Of a stretch of DNA of 7,897 nucleotides, positions 6,014 through 7,897 are shown piece by piece. Every line of letters begins with the position of its first letter. Positions within the stretch are counted from its first letter, which is position 1. Made by a program: the position numbers and the translations under genes. Origin of the DNA: Patulibacter sp041648495 (lineage in GTDB: Bacteria > Actinomycetota > Thermoleophilia > Solirubrobacterales > Solirubrobacteraceae); the NCBI GenBank assembly GCA_041648495.1, contig JBAZOW010000176.1, positions 1 through 7,897 of the forward strand, read 5' to 3'. Below the pieces are notes generated by a model. That model did not search any database. It was not told the DNA's origin and worked only from the letters and a program-made list of their open reading frames with translations.

Positions 6014-6595
6014 TCAGGCCGGTGTCGTGAGCAGTCGCTGGACGACCTCGGTCGTCTCGGCGACGACCTCGTCGATCGTGCGACCGCTGTGCAGCAGCCG
6101 CACGGCGGCGCCGACCAGGCCCTGCGCCAGCTGCGCGGTGACGTCGGGCTGCGGATGGTCGGCGGCGCGCAGCTCCTCCTCGAGCACCGTCGCCGGGGCG
6201 TAGGCGAGCGCGCCGATCCGGGCGCGGGCGCCGGGACCCAGCGGCGCGGCCTGGAGCACCTCGGCCAGACGGTGGTGGCCACCGGCCACCAGCTCCAGCT
6301 GGGTGCGGACGTACGCCTCGACCCGGCCGGCCGGGTCGGGAGCGGCGGCCATCGCCGACTCGATCTCGAGCAGCCAGCGCGGCATGTCGCGCTCACAGAG
6401 CGCCGCGACTACGTCGTCGGTCGACGTGAAGTAGCGGTAGACCGAGTTGCGGGCGATCCCCGTCCGCTCGCCCAGGACCCGGAAGCTGAGGGCCTCGAAG
6501 CCCTCTTCCAGCAACAGCTTCTCGGCGGCGTCCAGCAGCGCGTCGTGCTGGTTGGCACGGTGCTCCGCAACGCTGTCGGCTTCGATCCGCGGCAT
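6014..6595 (-). CDS. TetR family transcriptional regulator
   Basis: A 193-residue regulator of normal TetR length. The N-terminal DNA-binding domain reads ALLDAAEKLLLEEGFEALSFRVLGERTGIARNSVYRYFTSTDDVVAAL (19-66), with the classic helix-turn-helix ending in SVYRYF (51-56). The rest is an all-helical ligand-binding domain with no recognisable ligand signature. The opening MPRIEADSVAEHR is common in actinobacterial TetR proteins and supports ATG at 6595, although the frame stays open far upstream. TAGGAT on the minus strand (6608-6603) ends seven bases before the ATG. It can be read as a -10 giving a nearly leaderless mRNA, or its AGGA as a ribosome binding site. The gene lies 65 bases downstream of the HugZ-like gene on the same strand, so it is the natural candidate to read the repeat array upstream of that gene; this is inference. 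Confidence 0.95.
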   Translation of the reverse strand: MPRIEADSVAEHRANQHDALLDAAEKLLLEEGFEALSFRVLGERTGIARNSVYRYFTSTDDVVAALCERDMPRWLLEIESAMAAAPDPAGRVEAYVRTQLELVAGGHHRLAEVLQAAPLGPGARARIGALAYAPATVLEEELRAADHPQPDVTAQLAQGLVGAAVRLLHSGRTIDEVVAETTEVVQRLLTTPA

Positions 6596-6602
6596 CAGTC
6601 TG

Positions 6603-6608
6603 ATCCTA
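6603..6608 (-). promoter_or_regulatory. Candidate -10 (TAGGAT) or ribosome binding site for the TetR gene
   Basis: TAGGAT fits TANNNT and lies seven bases before the ATG. The embedded AGGA is also well placed (eight bases) for ribosome binding. Sequence alone cannot separate the two readings. No good -35 was found. Confidence 0.35.
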
Positions 6609-6625
6609 CGCCGAAGCACCCACCA

Positions 6626-6653
6626 CGGCCACGTTCGGCTACCCGAATGGCCG
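6626..6653. repeat. Bulged inverted repeat between the HugZ-like and TetR genes
   Basis: CGGCCA (6626-6631) pairs with TGGCCG (6648-6653), and TTCGG (6634-6638) pairs with CCGAA (6643-6647). A CG bulge (6632-6633) separates the two left-hand arms, and the loop is CTAC. This 11-bp stem starts 7 bases past the HugZ-like stop. It could terminate or attenuate that transcript, or be an operator, since it sits about where the TetR gene's -35 should be. No T-run follows. It does not share the GAC-N4-GTCGC motif seen upstream of the HugZ-like gene. Confidence 0.5.
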
Positions 6654-6660
6654 GGACGGG

Positions 6661-7500
6661 CTAGGCGCGGGCGCGCTTGGTCAGCTCGACCGTGGCGGCG
6701 CGCAGGCCGCCGGCCTCGGTGCACGGCTCGGCGAAGCCGGCCCGCGTGTAGGCGGTGCCGCGCGGGGTCTCGACGGTCAGGTCGATCCCGTAACGGTCGG
6801 CGCGCGTGCACTTGGCGGCGGTCGCGTCGGTGTAGCCCGTGATCGCCTGGGCGATGTCGAGCAGCGCGTCGGCGTGGTCGTCGTTGAGGTGGCGGATCGC
6901 GTAGCCCGCGGACGGCGCGACCGGGTCGAGCTCGGCCGTCGCGTAGCCCTCGGCGGTGACCGAGTCCATCCGACCGAAGCCGCCGACCCAGCGGACGCGC
7001 TCGATGTCGAGGATCCAGAGCGCGAAGTCGCCGAAGCCGCCGTAGAGCGCGGCGGCCGGCGAGACCTTCTCGACCGCGGCCTGGGCGATCGAGCGCTCGG
7101 CGTCGTCGAGCGGAGCGCGCATCACGCCGGCCAGGGTCACGCGGCCGTTGTCGAGCGGGTCGCCGAACTGCTCGACCTGCTGGACCACGATGCTGGCGCG
7201 CGCGTCGCGGACCAGGTTGCGGCCGTGCTCGGCCAGGGTCGAGACGAGGATCACCGGCGCGCCGTCGGGCATCTGGCCGTAGGTGACGATCGAGCCCCAC
7301 GGGTGGCCGTCGTCGCTCAGCGTCGAGAGCGAGGCGATCGTGCCGACCTGGACCAGCGCGCGTGCCTCCTCGGCGGCGGTGCGGGTCTGCGGGCGGTCGA
7401 CGGCGACCAGCGGATCGGGGAACCGAAGCGCCTCCGGAGCGGCGACGTGATCCTTCGGGAAAGCGGGAGCAGCGGTGGCGTCGGTCATCTTGGAATCCAT
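6661..7500 (-). CDS. HugZ/pyridoxamine-oxidase-like FMN-binding split-barrel protein with DUF2470
   Basis: A 279-residue, two-domain protein. Residues about 41-185 are a pyridoxamine 5'-phosphate oxidase-like split barrel: GTIASLSTLSDDGHPWGSIV (53-72), STLAEHGRNLVRDAR (87-101) and the family-typical YGGFGDFALW...VGGFGRM (153-178). Residues about 200-276 are a DUF2470 domain with HLNDDHADALLDIA (204-217). This arrangement is found in HugZ-type haem-degrading proteins and in plant glutamyl-tRNA-reductase-binding relatives. A haem- or flavin-linked role is therefore plausible, but the reaction is not established. ATG 7500 has no ribosome binding site. The ATG at 7488 (MTDATAAP) is an alternative: TAAGAT (7504-7499) could be a -10 giving a very short leader. 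A four-copy 21-bp repeat lies directly upstream. The TetR gene follows 65 bases downstream. Confidence 0.92.
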   Translation of the reverse strand: MDSKMTDATAAPAFPKDHVAAPEALRFPDPLVAVDRPQTRTAAEEARALVQVGTIASLSTLSDDGHPWGSIVTYGQMPDGAPVILVSTLAEHGRNLVRDARASIVVQQVEQFGDPLDNGRVTLAGVMRAPLDDAERSIAQAAVEKVSPAAALYGGFGDFALWILDIERVRWVGGFGRMDSVTAEGYATAELDPVAPSAGYAIRHLNDDHADALLDIAQAITGYTDATAAKCTRADRYGIDLTVETPRGTAYTRAGFAEPCTEAGGLRAATVELTKRARA

Positions 7501-7504
7501 CTTA

Positions 7505-7581
7505 GCGACAAACGTCGCAAAGATGAAGACATCCGTCGCAAAGATGCGGACACCTGTCGCCAGGATAGCGACGAACGTCGC
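7505..7581. promoter_or_regulatory. Four-copy, 21-bp-phased GAC-N4-GTCGC array, probable operator cluster
   Basis: Four copies begin at exact 21-base steps: GACAAACGTCGC (7507), GACATCCGTCGC (7528), GACACCTGTCGC (7549) and GACGAACGTCGC (7570). The outer two extend to perfect GCGAC-N4-GTCGC dyads (7505-7518 and 7568-7581), while the inner two keep the right arm intact. The nine-base spacers are also partly conserved (AAAGATGAA, AAAGATGCG, CAGGATAGC). The 21-bp period is two helical turns, so all sites face one side of the DNA. The array starts five bases upstream of the HugZ-like ATG and lies between it and the divergent ligase gene. Copy one overlaps the likely promoter and start, as expected for repression. 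The reader is probably a dimeric repressor such as the nearby TetR protein; this is inferred. Confidence 0.75.
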
Positions 7582-7656
7582 GCGGCGCTACCCCTTGGAC
7601 CCGTCCCCGAGGCCGTCGTGCGGGCCACCGCGACGAGCGCGAGACCCGGCAGGATC

Positions 7657-7662
7657 TACCGT
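7657..7662 (+). promoter_or_regulatory. Candidate -10 (TACCGT) for the ligase gene
   Basis: TACCGT fits TANNNT and is followed by exactly six bases and then ATG at 7669, the same geometry as the ArsR gene. An AGGA at 7651-7654 would instead suit a GTG start at 7663. No -35 was recognised. Confidence 0.4.
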
Positions 7663-7668
7663 GTGGGC

Positions 7669-7897
7669 ATGCTCCCGCCTTCGCAGCGCCGGTCGGCGCG
7701 GGGTCCGCTCGCGACCGCGTTCGCCGCCGGCTTCGACCGCGACCCGTCCCGGGTGGCCATCGTCGACGCCACCGGAACGCACGCCTGGTCGGCCGTCGTC
7801 CGCGCCGCCGAGGACACGGCCCGCACGCTGGCCGGTCGCGACGGGCGGGTCGGCGCCCTGGACCTCGCGGGCCGCGAGCTGCTGGTCGCGATGCTCA
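7669..7897 (+). CDS. AMP-forming acyl/aryl-CoA ligase, N-terminal fragment
   Basis: The frame runs off the window, leaving the first 76 residues of what should be a protein of about 450-550. FDRDPSRVAIVDATGTHAWSAVVRAAEDTARTLAG (22-56) matches the opening of the AMP-binding superfamily, where a 'valuable substrate' beta hairpin and a 'W-x-E-L'-like helix lead into the first subdomain. GRVGALDLAGRELLVAML (59-76) matches the following 'D-RVALLLPNS-EFV-ALL' strand and helix. Members activate a carboxylate as an acyl-adenylate, usually for transfer to CoA. The catalytic loop motifs lie beyond the window, so the substrate is unknown. ATG 7669 is preferred from a TACCGT hexamer six bases upstream; GTG 7663 is the in-frame alternative. 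It is divergent from the HugZ-like gene and shares the repeat-bearing promoter region. Confidence 0.83.
   Translation, partial: MLPPSQRRSARGPLATAFAAGFDRDPSRVAIVDATGTHAWSAVVRAAEDTARTLAGRDGRVGALDLAGRELLVAML

Noticed and set aside
4072..6396. Very long open frame on the minus strand (774 codons) opposite the collagen-like and TetR genes
   Set aside because: It is antisense to a well-supported gene. It stays open because GC-rich codons of the real frame avoid stops, its low-complexity arginine-rich product matches no family, and it crosses two unrelated genes.
6596..7300. N-terminal extension of the TetR frame up to base 7300
   Set aside because: The extension is antisense-like, low-complexity sequence in another phase of the HugZ-like gene. 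TetR homology starts at the ATG at 6595.
7505..7581. The 21-bp repeats as a CRISPR array
   Set aside because: The repeat unit is only 12 conserved bases with 9-base, partly conserved spacers. CRISPR repeats and spacers are about 25-40 bases with unrelated spacers, and no cas gene is near.
7505..7581. The 21-bp repeats as plasmid iterons or a replication origin
   Set aside because: Iterons can be about 20 bp, but there is no Rep gene, AT-rich unwinding stretch or DnaA box nearby. The position at a divergent promoter explains them better.
7588..7782. 64-codon minus-strand frame upstream of the HugZ-like gene
   Set aside because: Overlaps the start of the AMP-binding ligase, which has a recognisable family opening; the product is arginine- and glycine-rich without motifs.

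Overview
This is a high-GC bacterial window whose real codons almost always end in G or C. It looks like an actinomycete-type genome. The best taxonomic hint is the secreted protein at 4012-5928, which combines Kelch-like blades, an anchor-D/HYDIN-like module, collagen triplets and a short two-cysteine beta domain. I associate that style with the Thermoleophilia (Solirubrobacterales, Conexibacter and Patulibacter types), but this is an inference and no rRNA or marker gene is present. I found no insertion sequence, phage gene, tRNA or CRISPR array. Genes are tightly packed, and no gene-free stretch exceeds about 170 bases.

Layout. (1) Bases 1-351, plus strand: the 3' end of an unrecognised, cysteine-containing protein. 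It overlaps by 16 bases the convergent end of (2), a 672-residue STAND-type ATPase regulator with a C-terminal helix-turn-helix (2354-336, minus). (3) A NUDIX hydrolase (2999-2523, minus) lies upstream of it on the same strand. A 10-bp inverted repeat sits between the two. (4) Divergent from the NUDIX gene is a translationally coupled ArsR regulator/SRPBCC pair (3065-3870, plus). Its start codon is buried in a perfect 16-bp palindrome that looks like an autoregulatory operator. (5) The large secreted collagen-like protein (4012-5928, plus) has a conventional ribosome binding site. (6) A TetR regulator (6595-6014, minus) and, upstream of it, a HugZ/pyridoxamine-oxidase-like split-barrel protein with a DUF2470 domain (7500-6661, minus). 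(7) A divergent, truncated AMP-forming acyl/aryl-CoA ligase starts at about 7669 and runs off the end.

The least ordinary element is the 7501-7668 divergent promoter region. It holds four copies of GAC-N4-GTCGC at an exact 21-bp period (starts 7507, 7528, 7549, 7570), two helical turns apart, so all four lie on one DNA face. They are most simply a phased operator array for the HugZ-like gene and possibly the ligase. The adjacent TetR protein is the obvious candidate reader, but this is not proven. Several genes also start with a TANNNT hexamer 6-7 bases before the start codon (GTG 2354, ATG 3065, ATG 6595, ATG 7669). That suggests leaderless transcripts are common in this genome.

The window therefore looks like ordinary chromosomal DNA with several small regulator-plus-target modules (ArsR/SRPBCC, TetR/HugZ-like) and one unusual exported fibre-like protein. 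I see no clear sign of a wholly new multi-gene system.
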